A DNA stretch of 64,000 nt, taken from Rhizobium sp. 16-488-2b (GTDB lineage Bacteria > Pseudomonadota > Alphaproteobacteria > Rhizobiales > Rhizobiaceae). The DNA lies in contig NZ_JAGHMF010000010.1 in the NCBI RefSeq assembly GCF_017741815.1, forward strand, positions 1-64,000, in the 5' to 3' direction. A program made the position numbers and the translations under genes. How positions within the stretch are numbered: the stretch's first letter is position 1; every line of letters starts with the position of its first letter. The notes beneath the pieces are model-generated. The model was not told where the DNA came from, searched no databases, and was given only the letters and a program-made list of their open reading frames with translations. Of the stretch, positions 36,739-45,983 are shown in pieces.

Positions 36739-37626
36739 ATGCCGCGTCCCGCCAGAATTCTCGCCTTCGGCGACAATGTCGTCGACTGCTACCGCGACCA
36801 GAACTTGATGTTTCCCGGCGGGAACTGCGTCAATCATGCCGTCTTAGCACGCCGCGCCGGCGCCGAAACCGCCTATGCCGGCGCGGTCTGCGATGACGAT
36901 GCCGGCCGCCTGATCCGCCGGGCGCTGACCGAGGAAGGCGTGGATGTCTCGTCGCTGCGGGTTGAGCCGGGGCAGACAGCCTATTGCGTGATCGAGACGC
37001 GGGACGGCGACCGGGTCTTCGTGGGCGCCAATCTCGGCGTCTCGATCATCGCGCCGACAAGGACAGATCTGACGCGGCTTTCAGATTTCGATGCCCTTCA
37101 CACCGGCCGGTCGAGCCATGTGGACGCCTGGCTGCCGCGCTTTGCCGAGGGGACGAAAATCTCGTACGATCTCGCCACCGTGCACGATCCTGACCGCATC
37201 GCACGGGTGGCTCCGCACTGCTTCCTGATCGCCTTCTCCGCCAGCGGCGCGTCCCGTGAAGATTCGTTCGCGCTGGCCGAACGCGCGCGCATGGCGGGCG
37301 CCTGCTGGAGCCTCGTCACCCGTGGTATCGAAGGCGCTATTCTCGCCGGCGACTGTGGCATCGTCGAAGTCCCGGCTAAACAGGTCGACCCCATCGACAC
37401 GCTGGGAGCCGGCGACACCTACATCGCCAACGTCCTCGTCGGCCTGCTCGATGGCCTCCAGCCCGAACTCATCCTGACAAAAGCCGCAGAAGCCGCCGCG
37501 CAAACCTGCCTGATGCGCGGCGCCTTCGGCCACGCTGCCCCGATGAGCATCGACCTTTCAAACATGATGAGCCTGGAAGAGGTCTATCGCACCACCCGCC
37601 CTGCGGAGGCGCCTCAGGAAGCCTGA
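36739..37626 (+). CDS. PfkB family kinase, FrlD-like (second copy)
   Basis: The protein has 295 residues from ATG 36739, which follows an AGGAG box; the longer frame starts inside the operator region. FAFGD-like opening ILAFGDNVVDCYRDQNLMFP, then GGNCVNHAVLARRAGA, matches the FrlD pattern, and DTLGAGDTYIANVLVGLLDG holds the catalytic Asp. It would phosphorylate a fructosyl-amine at O6 for the SIS deglycase at 29811. It is a separate unit under its own operator, not in the deglycase operon. Confidence 0.75.
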   Translation: MPRPARILAFGDNVVDCYRDQNLMFPGGNCVNHAVLARRAGAETAYAGAVCDDDAGRLIRRALTEEGVDVSSLRVEPGQTAYCVIETRDGDRVFVGANLGVSIIAPTRTDLTRLSDFDALHTGRSSHVDAWLPRFAEGTKISYDLATVHDPDRIARVAPHCFLIAFSASGASREDSFALAERARMAGACWSLVTRGIEGAILAGDCGIVEVPAKQVDPIDTLGAGDTYIANVLVGLLDGLQPELILTKAAEAAAQTCLMRGAFGHAAPMSIDLSNMMSLEEVYRTTRPAEAPQEA

Positions 37627-37673
37627 GAGCAGGTGCCGGCCTTCGCAAGTTGGTTAGGCAACGGGATCATCGG

Positions 37674-37703
37674 GAACCCTTTCCAAAGCTCTTGAAGGGG
37701 TTC
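37674..37703 (+). terminator. Possible terminator hairpin after the PfkB gene
   Basis: GAACCCTTTC (37674-37683) pairs with GAAGGGGTTC (37694-37703) with one G-T pair. It lies in the 214-bp region between the convergent kinase and IMPase genes. There is no T-run, so function is uncertain. Nothing else is recognisable between 37627 and 37840. Confidence 0.35.
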
Positions 37704-37840
37704 GAACCTGCAACCCACTTTCCAAACTCGATTAAGTGGTTGATGAAACAGATTTCAGGGCATAGCGTCGATTTGCAGATGGAGTGTTCCCAGCAATCCC
37801 TAGAACGGCACCGATGGTGTAATCGGGGTTAGGAATTACC

Positions 37841-38632
37841 CTATTGGAACACGCTGGCCAGCCACGAGTGCAAAGATCGTTGCCCTGCAACAACCGAGCC
37901 CTCCCGTGCAATTCCACCTTCAAAGTTCGTGACGGCTGCTCCTGCCTCCAGTGCGAACAGCTTACCAGCGGCAAGATCGTAGTAACTTAAACCGTCTTCA
38001 AAATAGCCATCGAGGCGGCCGCTACCCACATAAGCAAGGTCAAGAGCGGCCGAGCCAAGGCGGCGGACGCCCGCAGCTGTATCGATGATCGTTTGCAATC
38101 CGACCAGGAACTGGCTTTTTGTGATGCATTGCAATTGCCCCGGCACGGGCATTGAAATTGAGACCATCGCGCTTTCTGGTGGCTTAGCCGCAAGCGCCGG
38201 AACGTGGACATCGTTGATCCATGCACCCCTTCCCCGAACGGCGGAAAACATCTCGTCTCGAATGGGATCAAAAACCACTCCAAGCACTTCACCGCTTTCG
38301 TCGCACAACGCGATGCTGACGGCAAAATATGGAATGCCCCAGACAAAATTGCTCGTCCCGTCCAGTGGATCGACAACCCAGGTCTCGGTTTTTTCACCGG
38401 CGTGATAACCTGTCTCCTCGCCAAGAAAACCGTATCCAGGGGCGGCCTCGTTGAGGACTTCCAGAATTGCGGCCTCTGCGGTCGTGTCGGCTTCGGACAC
38501 ATAGTCCGCATGCCCCTTCTGGCTGATTGCATTGGTTTTCAAACGACCGAAGCGAGCGAGAAGTTCTGCCCCTCCTGCCCGCGCAGCCTCTTTGGCAGCA
38601 AGGAACAGATGATCGATCTCGGCATCCTTCAC
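37841..38632 (-). CDS. Inositol monophosphatase family protein
   Basis: The protein has 263 residues. The Mg-binding motifs are Glu72-Glu73 (GEETG), Asp88-x2-Asp91 in DPLDGTSNF, and a C-terminal YYDLAAGKLF with the ligand Asp. Members hydrolyse inositol phosphates, sugar phosphates or PAP in the cytosol. It overlaps by 4 bp the ATPase gene of an AfuABC-like transporter and is the last gene of that operon, so it probably dephosphorylates the compound imported. It is one of three IMPase-family genes in this window, each beside an Afu-type transporter operon. Confidence 0.85.
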   Translation of the reverse strand: MKDAEIDHLFLAAKEAARAGGAELLARFGRLKTNAISQKGHADYVSEADTTAEAAILEVLNEAAPGYGFLGEETGYHAGEKTETWVVDPLDGTSNFVWGIPYFAVSIALCDESGEVLGVVFDPIRDEMFSAVRGRGAWINDVHVPALAAKPPESAMVSISMPVPGQLQCITKSQFLVGLQTIIDTAAGVRRLGSAALDLAYVGSGRLDGYFEDGLSYYDLAAGKLFALEAGAAVTNFEGGIAREGSVVAGQRSLHSWLASVFQ

Positions 38633-39690
38633 GGCTGGCTCCTTAGAAACGTTGCGGCGCTAAAATCAAGCCCCATGTGCTGCCCGTTGACCAGCCGCAT
38701 AGGTGCGTCGACCCATACCGATACCGCTTGGCCCAATGCCATCCGATGCACGAAGCTGCGCCCGACATAGCGAACATCTTCGACGACGGCATCGATATGG
38801 CCCTGGCCCGCCGCCGTCATCAGAAGCCGCTCCGGCCGTATGAACAGCGTGGATGCACCTTGAATCTCACCTGTAGGAAGGGCCATCGTGCGACCATCGG
38901 CAAGGCGGAAGCCAACTCCCTCGGCGTTGCCCTCCAGGAAATTGGCGTCACCGACGAATTCGGCCACGAAACGCGAGGCCGGACGGGCGTAAATGTCCTC
39001 GGGAACCGCAAGCTGCTCCACCACGCCCCCGTTCATCACAGCAATCCGGTCGGATAGCTCAAGAGCTTCCTCCTGGTCGTGCGTCACGTAGATCGCCGTG
39101 ACGCCGATCCGCTGCTGCAATTCGCGCAACTCCTGTCGCAGCGAGACGCGCAGCCGGGCGTCGAGATTGGACATAGGCTCATCGAGCAAGAGCAGCGGTG
39201 GATCGATCACCAGCGCGCGTGCCATCGCAATGCGTTGCTGCATGCCACCGCTCATCTCGGCGGGATAGCGGTCTTCGACGTTGCGAAGCTGCACCTGCTC
39301 GAGTGCGTCCCGGACACGCCGCGCAACGTCGCTCTTGCTGACCTTGCGGAGCCGCAGACCGTAGGCGACATTCTCGAAGATCGTCTTGTTCGGCCAAAGT
39401 GCATAATTCTGGAATACGAAGCCGATGTCGCGCTCCCAAGGCGGACGTGCGGAGACGTCCTTCCCGTCGAATTCGATACGCCCCCGGTTGATGGGGTGAA
39501 ATCCGGCGATCGCCCTCAATAGCGTCGTTTTCCCGCAACCAGAAGGTCCGAGAAGCGTAAAAAACTCGCCGGGTTGCACGGTCATCGAGACTTCCTTGAG
39601 CACCGTGACGTGGCCGTAGGCTTTCGAAACCGACTGGATATTGACCTCGCACCCCCGTGCGGGAGCTACTGGATGGATGGCATCAGGCAT
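38629..39690 (-). CDS. ABC transporter ATP-binding protein, Fe3+/AfuC-like
   Basis: The protein has 353 residues. Walker A is GPSGCGKTT, the signature MSGGMQQRIAMARA (a Met replaces the first Leu of LSGG), Walker B LLLLDEPMSNLD, and TOBE-type C-terminal domain with LFIRPERLLM. The start at 39690 overlaps the permease end by 8 bp (AATGCCTGA). This family is often annotated as iron transport, but AfuC-type members drive sugar-phosphate import, and the IMPase partner gene favours a phosphorylated substrate. Confidence 0.85.
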   Translation of the reverse strand: MPDAIHPVAPARGCEVNIQSVSKAYGHVTVLKEVSMTVQPGEFFTLLGPSGCGKTTLLRAIAGFHPINRGRIEFDGKDVSARPPWERDIGFVFQNYALWPNKTIFENVAYGLRLRKVSKSDVARRVRDALEQVQLRNVEDRYPAEMSGGMQQRIAMARALVIDPPLLLLDEPMSNLDARLRVSLRQELRELQQRIGVTAIYVTHDQEEALELSDRIAVMNGGVVEQLAVPEDIYARPASRFVAEFVGDANFLEGNAEGVGFRLADGRTMALPTGEIQGASTLFIRPERLLMTAAGQGHIDAVVEDVRYVGRSFVHRMALGQAVSVWVDAPMRLVNGQHMGLDFSAATFLRSQP

Positions 39691-41695
39691 TCTGTAACCT
39701 CTGCGACTGGCCATAACGCACGACCAAATAAAGCGGGATATATATGATCATCATGAGCAGGATGGTCTGCGCCGCAGACACGCCGAAGTCGGCATCGACA
39801 AGCGTGTTCTCGAAGATCACCGCGGTCATTGGCTTCCAGGGCGGCCGGTAGAGCACGATCGTCGAGGAAAGCTCGGTGACGATATGCAGGAAAGTGAGCG
39901 TAGCACCGGTGATCGCGCCTGCAAGCATGAGCGGCGCGGTCACGCTCACGAAGACCTTGAACGGACGGGCGCCGAGGCTTAGCGCGGCTTCGTCCAGCGC
40001 CGGGTGAACCTGCCGAAGGGAAGCTTCAGACGCCTTGACCGTAAACGGCAGGTTTCGGATCACATAGGCAAGCGCGAGGATGAACCAGGTGCCTGTCAAC
40101 TGCAGTGGTGCCTCGTTGAACATCATGATTAGTCCAATCCCGAGAACGGTTCCCGGGATAACATAAGGCATCATCACGGTCATGCTCAGCAGCGGAGCAA
40201 TCACGCGATAGCGTTTGCGCACAAGGACGAAGGCGATCCCGAGACCGGCGGCGAAGGCGACGATCGTGCCGGCGAATCCCAGCGACAGCGTCACCCATGC
40301 TGATGTCAGCCCGCTCTGCCACATGGTTGCGTAATTGGACAGCGTCAGAGAAAACCGCGGCAGACCGACACGCCACTCCATGAAGCTCGTTGCGAGCACC
40401 GTCAGATGTGGGACAAAGGCAAAGAACAGCACCGTCGATGCAAAGATCCACGCTGCCACCTGACCCATTGCCGATAGCTTGCGGCGGTCCGGTCGGCGTG
40501 CCGACACGACCGCAAAGCCCCGTCTTGCCAGGTAGATCTGCTGTGCCATGAGAAAGAGGCTGGAGATTGCGACGAGAACGACCGATCCCGTCGCTGCAAG
40601 CGCGGGGTTTCGCCCGGCCTCGCTGAGGAACGACGTGTAGATCAGGACCGGAAGCACACTCAGATCCAGCCCGATGATCCTAGGCGTTCCGAAATCCGAA
40701 AGAGCCGCCATGGTGGCAAGGTACAACCCGGTTATGATGCCCGGCATGGCCAGCGGTATCTCGATCGAAAAGCGCGTCCTTGCCGGCCTCGCGCCGAGAC
40801 TTTCGGCAGCCTCGATGTGGGAGGCATCCAGCCCCGAGAAGGCGCTATGGCTCAAGAGGAAAATGACCGGGAAGACGAGCCATGCGATCACCCATATCAC
40901 CCCATGCATCCCGACGATGGTGAAGTCGATGCCGAGGAAGGACGTCACCACACCATTGCGCCCGAGGAGGAGCCGCCATGCATAGGCGCCGAGGAATGGC
41001 GGCGACACTGACGCCATCGTTGTCAGGAACACGATCGCCGTTGATCCACGAACATCGAAGCGCGCCACGACATAGGCCAGCGAAACCCCGAGTATGGCGG
41101 CGATCGCTGTAGCCGATAATGACACGATCAGGCTGTTCACGGTAGCTCGCAACGTGTCCCGGCCGGTAACGAACGCTAGGTAATTGGATGCGGTGATGGT
41201 CGGCTCGCGCGCTTCGAAGCTGAGATAGGCGTTCTGGGCATGACGCAAGGACAGGCTTCCATCCGGGTTGGCTTGGCCGGCAAGCGGTTGAGGCGCCGCC
41301 TTGTTGAAGAGACCGCGAGGCGCCTGCTGACTGACGACAAGACGAACGCCATCGACGGAGACCGCGAGCTGGTTGCTGCCCTCAGGCGTTACCGAGATCG
41401 GCTCTTCGGCGCGCAATAGAATTGTCGTCGGATCGACGTGCAGGACATCGAGCGCGAACTGCCCGGACTTGGTGACCTGCAATGCCTTGTTTTTTTCGAC
41501 GATACCAGCAGTGAACTGGCTCGTCATTTCAGGGACAGGCTCCAGACCTGCCGCACGATGAACGATCGAAAAGCGACCTCCGTCACCGATGACGGAGGCG
41601 CTCAGGAGCCTAATTTGGGGCAGTAGAATGGTCGCGATGCAGACGAGGAGCGCGACAATCGAAAAGAACAGCCAATTATCGCGCCAGAACCTCAT
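39683..41695 (-). CDS. ABC transporter permease with two fused permease domains, AfuB-like
   Basis: The protein has 670 residues: one N-terminal membrane segment, a periplasmic insertion of about 150 residues, then two permease domains with EAA loops (IEAAESLGARPARTRFSIEIP and DEAALSLGARPFKVFVSVTAP). FbpB/AfuB-type proteins have the same double-permease form. It overlaps both neighbours by 4-8 bp. The periplasmic insertion after the first membrane segment is distinctive. I infer a sugar- or polyol-phosphate as cargo from the IMPase in the operon. Confidence 0.85.
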   Translation of the reverse strand: MRFWRDNWLFFSIVALLVCIATILLPQIRLLSASVIGDGGRFSIVHRAAGLEPVPEMTSQFTAGIVEKNKALQVTKSGQFALDVLHVDPTTILLRAEEPISVTPEGSNQLAVSVDGVRLVVSQQAPRGLFNKAAPQPLAGQANPDGSLSLRHAQNAYLSFEAREPTITASNYLAFVTGRDTLRATVNSLIVSLSATAIAAILGVSLAYVVARFDVRGSTAIVFLTTMASVSPPFLGAYAWRLLLGRNGVVTSFLGIDFTIVGMHGVIWVIAWLVFPVIFLLSHSAFSGLDASHIEAAESLGARPARTRFSIEIPLAMPGIITGLYLATMAALSDFGTPRIIGLDLSVLPVLIYTSFLSEAGRNPALAATGSVVLVAISSLFLMAQQIYLARRGFAVVSARRPDRRKLSAMGQVAAWIFASTVLFFAFVPHLTVLATSFMEWRVGLPRFSLTLSNYATMWQSGLTSAWVTLSLGFAGTIVAFAAGLGIAFVLVRKRYRVIAPLLSMTVMMPYVIPGTVLGIGLIMMFNEAPLQLTGTWFILALAYVIRNLPFTVKASEASLRQVHPALDEAALSLGARPFKVFVSVTAPLMLAGAITGATLTFLHIVTELSSTIVLYRPPWKPMTAVIFENTLVDADFGVSAAQTILLMMIIYIPLYLVVRYGQSQRLQNA

Positions 41696-42645
41696 TTGCC
41701 GGTCAGTTCCTGGAAGCGTGCGACGACGACCGGCTTGGGATCGACCGGAGAGATGATGTTGAGGCTACCAATGTCGGGGAGAACGCTCGGCGGCGTAACA
41801 TCGTTGCGGGCCGAACGCCTGACCGTTGCGTCGCGCACGACTTCGTGGGAACCTTTCGATCCGAGAAAATCGATAAATGCCTTTGCCTCGTCAACATGCG
41901 GAGCGCCAGCGACGATCGCCTGCGCATCGACCTGACCGGTCACGGCATCCGTGGGATAGATGACGTCGATCGGCAGTCCCTCGGCCTTCCACTTGGCGCC
42001 CAGATCCTCGTTGATCCAGCCGACTGCCGCCTCGCCGTCGCGAACCGCATTGAAGGCATCATCGGATCCCGGCGCGATGCGGGCGCCCTTGGCGAGATTG
42101 CCCACAAACTCCCAGCCCATCTGCCCGGCAAGCGCCGACAGAATCGTGTAGCCCGTTCCGGATTTTGCCGGATCGGGAATGATCAGCGATCCAAGCCCCT
42201 TCCACTTGTCCGAGACCAGATCCGCCTGCGTCTTCGGAAGATCGCCGGCCTTGACCCGCTTTGTGCTGACGATGATCGGCTGCAGCAGAGCCGTATAGGG
42301 ATGCCAGATATGGTTCGGATCGACGGTGATCATATCGCCGTCCGTCTTGCTTTCGTAAGCTTGGAAAAGAGAACCGTTTTCGTCGAACGTCTGGGTCGGA
42401 CCACCCCAGAGCACATCGGCTGTCGGGTTTTTCGATTCAGCGCGGAGCCGCTCGACAACCTCACCCGTACCGCCGCGCACGACAGTCACGGTGATATCAG
42501 GGCGCACCTTCTTGAAGGCATCGAGCACCGGCCCCGACGTGGTTTCGCCATGCGATGTGTAAACGACAAGATCAGCCGCCATGCCGTGGCCCGCAACAAG
42601 CGCCACGCCTGCAAACAGCACTGCTCCCAAAGACTTCTTCATCAT
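41692..42645 (-). CDS. ABC transporter substrate-binding protein, Fe3+/AfuA-like
   Basis: The 317-residue precursor has a signal peptide ending near HGMAAD. The opening of the mature part, DLVVYTSHGETTSGPVLDAF, and GGTGEVVERLRAESKNPTADVLWGG are typical of the Fe3+/AfuA/PhnS class. The tyrosines used by iron-binding members are not evident as a pair, which fits a non-metal ligand. The start at 42645 is chosen for a GGGGAG box. It is the first gene of a four-gene operon divergent from a ROK repressor. Confidence 0.8.
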   Translation of the reverse strand: MMKKSLGAVLFAGVALVAGHGMAADLVVYTSHGETTSGPVLDAFKKVRPDITVTVVRGGTGEVVERLRAESKNPTADVLWGGPTQTFDENGSLFQAYESKTDGDMITVDPNHIWHPYTALLQPIIVSTKRVKAGDLPKTQADLVSDKWKGLGSLIIPDPAKSGTGYTILSALAGQMGWEFVGNLAKGARIAPGSDDAFNAVRDGEAAVGWINEDLGAKWKAEGLPIDVIYPTDAVTGQVDAQAIVAGAPHVDEAKAFIDFLGSKGSHEVVRDATVRRSARNDVTPPSVLPDIGSLNIISPVDPKPVVVARFQELTGK

Positions 42646-42680
42646 TGACGGCTCCCCTTTGTTTTTGCCGATACCAATAA

Positions 42681-42802
42681 ATCTATTAAATGGCATAAAT
42701 AATCCATTGGCAACCGCATATCATGCAAAGAAAATAGAAATCTCAGCAATAATGCAGGCTAGACAGGGGCACATTTGCCAATATATGATCCATTAAATGG
42801 AT
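42681..42802. promoter_or_regulatory. Divergent promoter region with ROK-type operators (ATCCATTAAATGGAT)
   Basis: ATCCATT-A-AATGGAT (42788-42802) is a perfect 7+1+7 palindrome 14 bp before the ROK start. ATCTATTAAATGGCA (42681-42695) is an imperfect copy on the side of the binding protein gene, and a half-site ATCCATTGG lies at 42712-42720. The region is AT-rich compared with its surroundings. These are likely binding sites for the ROK protein, controlling both directions. Confidence 0.6.
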
Positions 42803-42816
42803 TATTGGGGGCCTTC

Positions 42817-44040
42817 GTGGCGATCTCTGGCAACAATCACGCCTATTCCGGGCGTTACAATCGGCGACTGGTATTCGATCTCATCCGCCAGAAATCCGAG
42901 ATTCGTCGAGGCGACCTGGTTGATTTAACCGGCCTGCAACCACAGACCATCTCGAACATCACCCGCGACCTGATCGACCGCGGCCTGATTACCGAAACCA
43001 GTCAGGCTGCCGGCGGGCGCGGCGCCCCGCAGAAGCTGCTGACGCTGGCAGACGGCGCCGGATGCTCCATCGGTTTTCACCTCGATCGCGATCGATTGAC
43101 GGGCGTGCTGTGCGACCTGAAGGGCCGTGAAATCATTCGCATCGACTACGAAAGTCCCTGGGTGGATCCAGGCGAGACAGTCGCCTTGATGTCCAGTGTT
43201 GCTGCAGAGATCTCCGAACGGTGCCAGGGCACGCCTTGCTGGGGGATTGGCGTGGCAATGCCGACTTTGCAGGAAGCCGATTTCGAACACTATGTCGGTT
43301 CACCTGGCTGGCAAAACTGGGGCAATTTCGAATTGGCCGATGCCCTTGAACGAGCCTCCGGTCAGCCGGTGATTATCGAAAACGACGCAACGTCGGCTGC
43401 AATAGCCGAGCTGGGCTCGAACCGTCATGTCGACCTGACGCATTTCGTTTACGTGTTCATCGGCCACGGCCTTGGTGCCGGCATCATAATCGATGGCCTG
43501 CCGTTCCAGGGAGCTTTCAACAACGCCGGTGAGATCGGTTTGCTGAACTGGCCAAGTGAGTTGCAGCCCGAAGCCGGAATTGCAGCCACACCATTCTCTC
43601 TTGATGAGCTCGCGCAGGCGATGAATTGCGAGGCTCGACTGCTGGAAGTGGAAGGCGCCCTCGATAGGCTCTACCAGAAACGAGACACTGCGCTGATGCA
43701 ATGGCTCGAGCTTAACGCGAGAAGGCTGCGCGTTCTCGTCTCCATTATTGAGAACCTGTTTGATCCGCAGACGGTCGTTGTCGGAGGAACGATATCGCCG
43801 ACAATCCTTGGATCTCTGGTCGACCGCACATATCCATTGATGCCTTCCGTGTCGGCACGCAGAGCGCGTGAGATCCCAAGGCTGGTAACAAGCACGCTCG
43901 GCCCGAGCGCTTCAGCAGTCGGCGCGGCGATGCTTCCCGTCATCGCGCATGGCAGTCCCGACTTTCGGCGTCTGTCCCTCATGCGCGGCCGTGCGACCCC
44001 CATCGACCCAGAAACGCAATTTGATCGAGTGGCTGGCTAA
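42817..44040 (+). CDS. ROK family transcriptional repressor (HTH plus ROK domain)
   Basis: The protein has 407 residues from GTG 42817. The N-terminal wHTH is RYNRRLVFDLIRQKSEIRRG, then LTGLQPQTISNITRDLIDRG; the ROK domain has GVAMPT, ENDATSAAIAELG and the phosphate-binding GHGLGAGIIIDG. The zinc-binding CxCGxxGC loop of kinases and NagC is absent. I prefer GTG 42817 (GGGGG box) over the TTG at 42775 because the latter would put the palindrome 42788-42802 inside the gene. It probably represses the divergent AfuABC-IMPase operon and its own operon. Confidence 0.85.
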   Translation: MAISGNNHAYSGRYNRRLVFDLIRQKSEIRRGDLVDLTGLQPQTISNITRDLIDRGLITETSQAAGGRGAPQKLLTLADGAGCSIGFHLDRDRLTGVLCDLKGREIIRIDYESPWVDPGETVALMSSVAAEISERCQGTPCWGIGVAMPTLQEADFEHYVGSPGWQNWGNFELADALERASGQPVIIENDATSAAIAELGSNRHVDLTHFVYVFIGHGLGAGIIIDGLPFQGAFNNAGEIGLLNWPSELQPEAGIAATPFSLDELAQAMNCEARLLEVEGALDRLYQKRDTALMQWLELNARRLRVLVSIIENLFDPQTVVVGGTISPTILGSLVDRTYPLMPSVSARRAREIPRLVTSTLGPSASAVGAAMLPVIAHGSPDFRRLSLMRGRATPIDPETQFDRVAG

Positions 44041-44077
44041 GCCAACCTTCGACACCTGAGAAGCATTGGAGATCCCC

Positions 44078-45244
44078 ATGAAAGTTGCTGTCGCCGGCCT
44101 TGGCTACCGCATGGCAAATGTCCTTCAGTCCTTCCAGAAGGCAACTCCCGACCTGACCATTGTCGGGCTCGTGGATCCGCAGCCCGCAGGACTACAGCAG
44201 ATAGAGAAGGCGGGCCTTCTCGTTTCCCGGCGGTTCGATACGGTAGATGAGATGGTAGCGCAGTCCGGCGCCGACCTCCTGATGGTCGGCTCACCCAACA
44301 CGTTCCATCTAGAACATATAGAGAGTGGGCTGCGCGGCGGCCTCAAGGTCTTCACGGAAAAGCCCGTAGTCATAAACGAGGCCCAAACACTCGAGCTTGC
44401 GGCGCTTCTTGCGAAGTACGGAAGCGACCGGGTCCTCGTGGGCCTGGTGTTGCGCTACTCCGACCTCTATCGTGACCTCCGTCACGCGCAGGCGGCGGGG
44501 CAGATCGGTGAGGTCGTCTCCATCGAGGCATCCGAACATATTGCCCCCTATCATGGCGCGTTCTTCATGCGCGATTGGAGGCGCTACGAGCGTTTCGCCG
44601 GCCCTTACATCCTTGAGAAATGCTGCCACGACCTGGACATCTACGCGAGCGTTGTGGGGAAAAGAGCGAGCGCGGTGTCAAGCTTCGGCGGTCGCAAATC
44701 CTTCGTGCCGCAGAACGCCCCGGAGATGATGACGAACGCCGAGCGCGATCAGTATTTCCGCAAGCCAAGCGGGTGGAACACAACGGAAAAGGTCTTCGAC
44801 AGCGACGCCGACATCATTGACTATCAGACTGCGCTTATCGAATACGAAAGCGGAGCCACGATGGCGTTTCACGCCAATTTGAATGTTCCGAACCAATTCC
44901 GCCGCTTCTGTGTCGTCGGCTCAAAAGGCACGGCGGAAGGCGACTTCGTACGAAACAACTTCACGGTCCACGCCGCATCGACCGGTCAATTGCTGGCCGA
45001 GCGACGCTACGCGGGAGATGAGAGCGACCACTACGGTGCTGACGACCAAATGGCCGCCGATATCGCAGAAAATCTCCTCCATGGCGCCTCGTTGCCTGTT
45101 GGAGTCATCGACGCACTTGAAGCCGGACTGACCGCCGTCAAGATTGATGAAGCACGGCGAGACAGACGAGTGATCGAAATGGCCGAGACCTGGGAGAAAT
45201 TCGACGCAGCGTTGCAGGGCGAGCCAGTCACGGTGCCGGCATGA
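44078..45244 (+). CDS. Gfo/Idh/MocA family oxidoreductase
   Basis: The protein has 388 residues from ATG 44078 (TGGAG box). The Rossmann start is KVAVAGLGYRMANVLQSF; FTEKPVVIN has the EKP motif; ILEKCCHDLDIYASVVG carries the conserved acid/His segment. It would oxidise or reduce a sugar or inositol carbon with NAD(P). The gene is 37 bp after the ROK repressor and overlaps the next gene, so it belongs to the same transcript. In an inositol-phosphate or sugar-phosphate pathway it would act after dephosphorylation by the IMPase of the divergent operon; this is inference. Confidence 0.85.
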   Translation: MKVAVAGLGYRMANVLQSFQKATPDLTIVGLVDPQPAGLQQIEKAGLLVSRRFDTVDEMVAQSGADLLMVGSPNTFHLEHIESGLRGGLKVFTEKPVVINEAQTLELAALLAKYGSDRVLVGLVLRYSDLYRDLRHAQAAGQIGEVVSIEASEHIAPYHGAFFMRDWRRYERFAGPYILEKCCHDLDIYASVVGKRASAVSSFGGRKSFVPQNAPEMMTNAERDQYFRKPSGWNTTEKVFDSDADIIDYQTALIEYESGATMAFHANLNVPNQFRRFCVVGSKGTAEGDFVRNNFTVHAASTGQLLAERRYAGDESDHYGADDQMAADIAENLLHGASLPVGVIDALEAGLTAVKIDEARRDRRVIEMAETWEKFDAALQGEPVTVPA

Positions 45245-45840
45245 ACGAGGGGTTCGATATTCGCAAGGCAGAGCATGGCGACGCGGAGGCGATCCTCGAG
45301 ATCTGCGTGCGGACGGCCGACGCGGGTCGGGATGGCCGAAGCCTTTACAGCGATCACCGATATCCCGGCCTCATCTGGGCGCTGCCGTATCTGACCGTGA
45401 ACCCGGAGACCGCTTTCGTGCTGACACGCCTCGGTAAGGTTGTCGGCTATGCCGTCGGCGCCGTGGATACGGCAAGCTTCGAGGTAGAACTGGAACGCGC
45501 GTGGTGGCCGGAGCTACGCCGGCAGTTCGTCGACAGAGAACCGTCAGCTGCAGGTGATGGATACGTGCTTGATTACATCAGGCGCCCTGAGACCTCACCA
45601 AGTGAAATCGTATCGCGCTATCCGGCACACCTGCATATCAATCTGCTGCCCGAAGCCCAAGGAAGGCGCCTGGGGACGACCCTGCTGGAACAGCTTCTGA
45701 TCTCGCTAAAGACTGCGGGCGCAAGTGGGGTCCATCTCGGCATCAATCACATGAATGAGCCGGTCGCCGATTTCTACCGGAAGATCGGGTTCAGCGAGAT
45801 CGCGGGCCTGCCATCGATTATCATGGCAAAGAGAATGTAA
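45241..45840 (+). CDS. GNAT family N-acetyltransferase
   Basis: The protein has 199 residues. The acetyl-CoA-binding segment is NLLPEAQGRRLGTTLLEQLL (motif A, Q/RxxGxG/A in the form QGRRLG), and the C-terminal GVHLGINHMNEPVADFYRKIGF matches motif B. The central insert is longer than usual. It overlaps the Gfo/Idh gene by 4 bp (ATGA). The acceptor is unknown; an amino-sugar or amine derived from the imported substrate is possible. Confidence 0.85.
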   Translation: MNEGFDIRKAEHGDAEAILEICVRTADAGRDGRSLYSDHRYPGLIWALPYLTVNPETAFVLTRLGKVVGYAVGAVDTASFEVELERAWWPELRRQFVDREPSAAGDGYVLDYIRRPETSPSEIVSRYPAHLHINLLPEAQGRRLGTTLLEQLLISLKTAGASGVHLGINHMNEPVADFYRKIGFSEIAGLPSIIMAKRM

Positions 45841-45983
45841 ACGGCTAACAGCCGGGACGAACTCGGTATCTTCTTCCGGACAAGAAGCGAAGAATTCCGT
45901 CTCTCTTTCCAACACGCGTGACTATGGCGACGTTTTTGGCCTTTCTTACGGGCGAATTGTATGTCTCTCGAACTTCCGCATCG

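Noticed and set aside
37694..37712. GGTTCGAACCTGCAACCC, resembling the T-arm of a tRNA
   Set aside because: No acceptor stem, D-arm or anticodon arm can be placed around it on either strand, and the T-stem pairing is poor.
37841..42645. Reading the AfuABC-like operon as an iron(III) uptake system
   Set aside because: The family label suggests iron, but an IMPase gene is in the operon, no iron-type regulator or Fur-like site is seen, and AfuABC relatives carry sugar phosphates. Kept as an alternative only.
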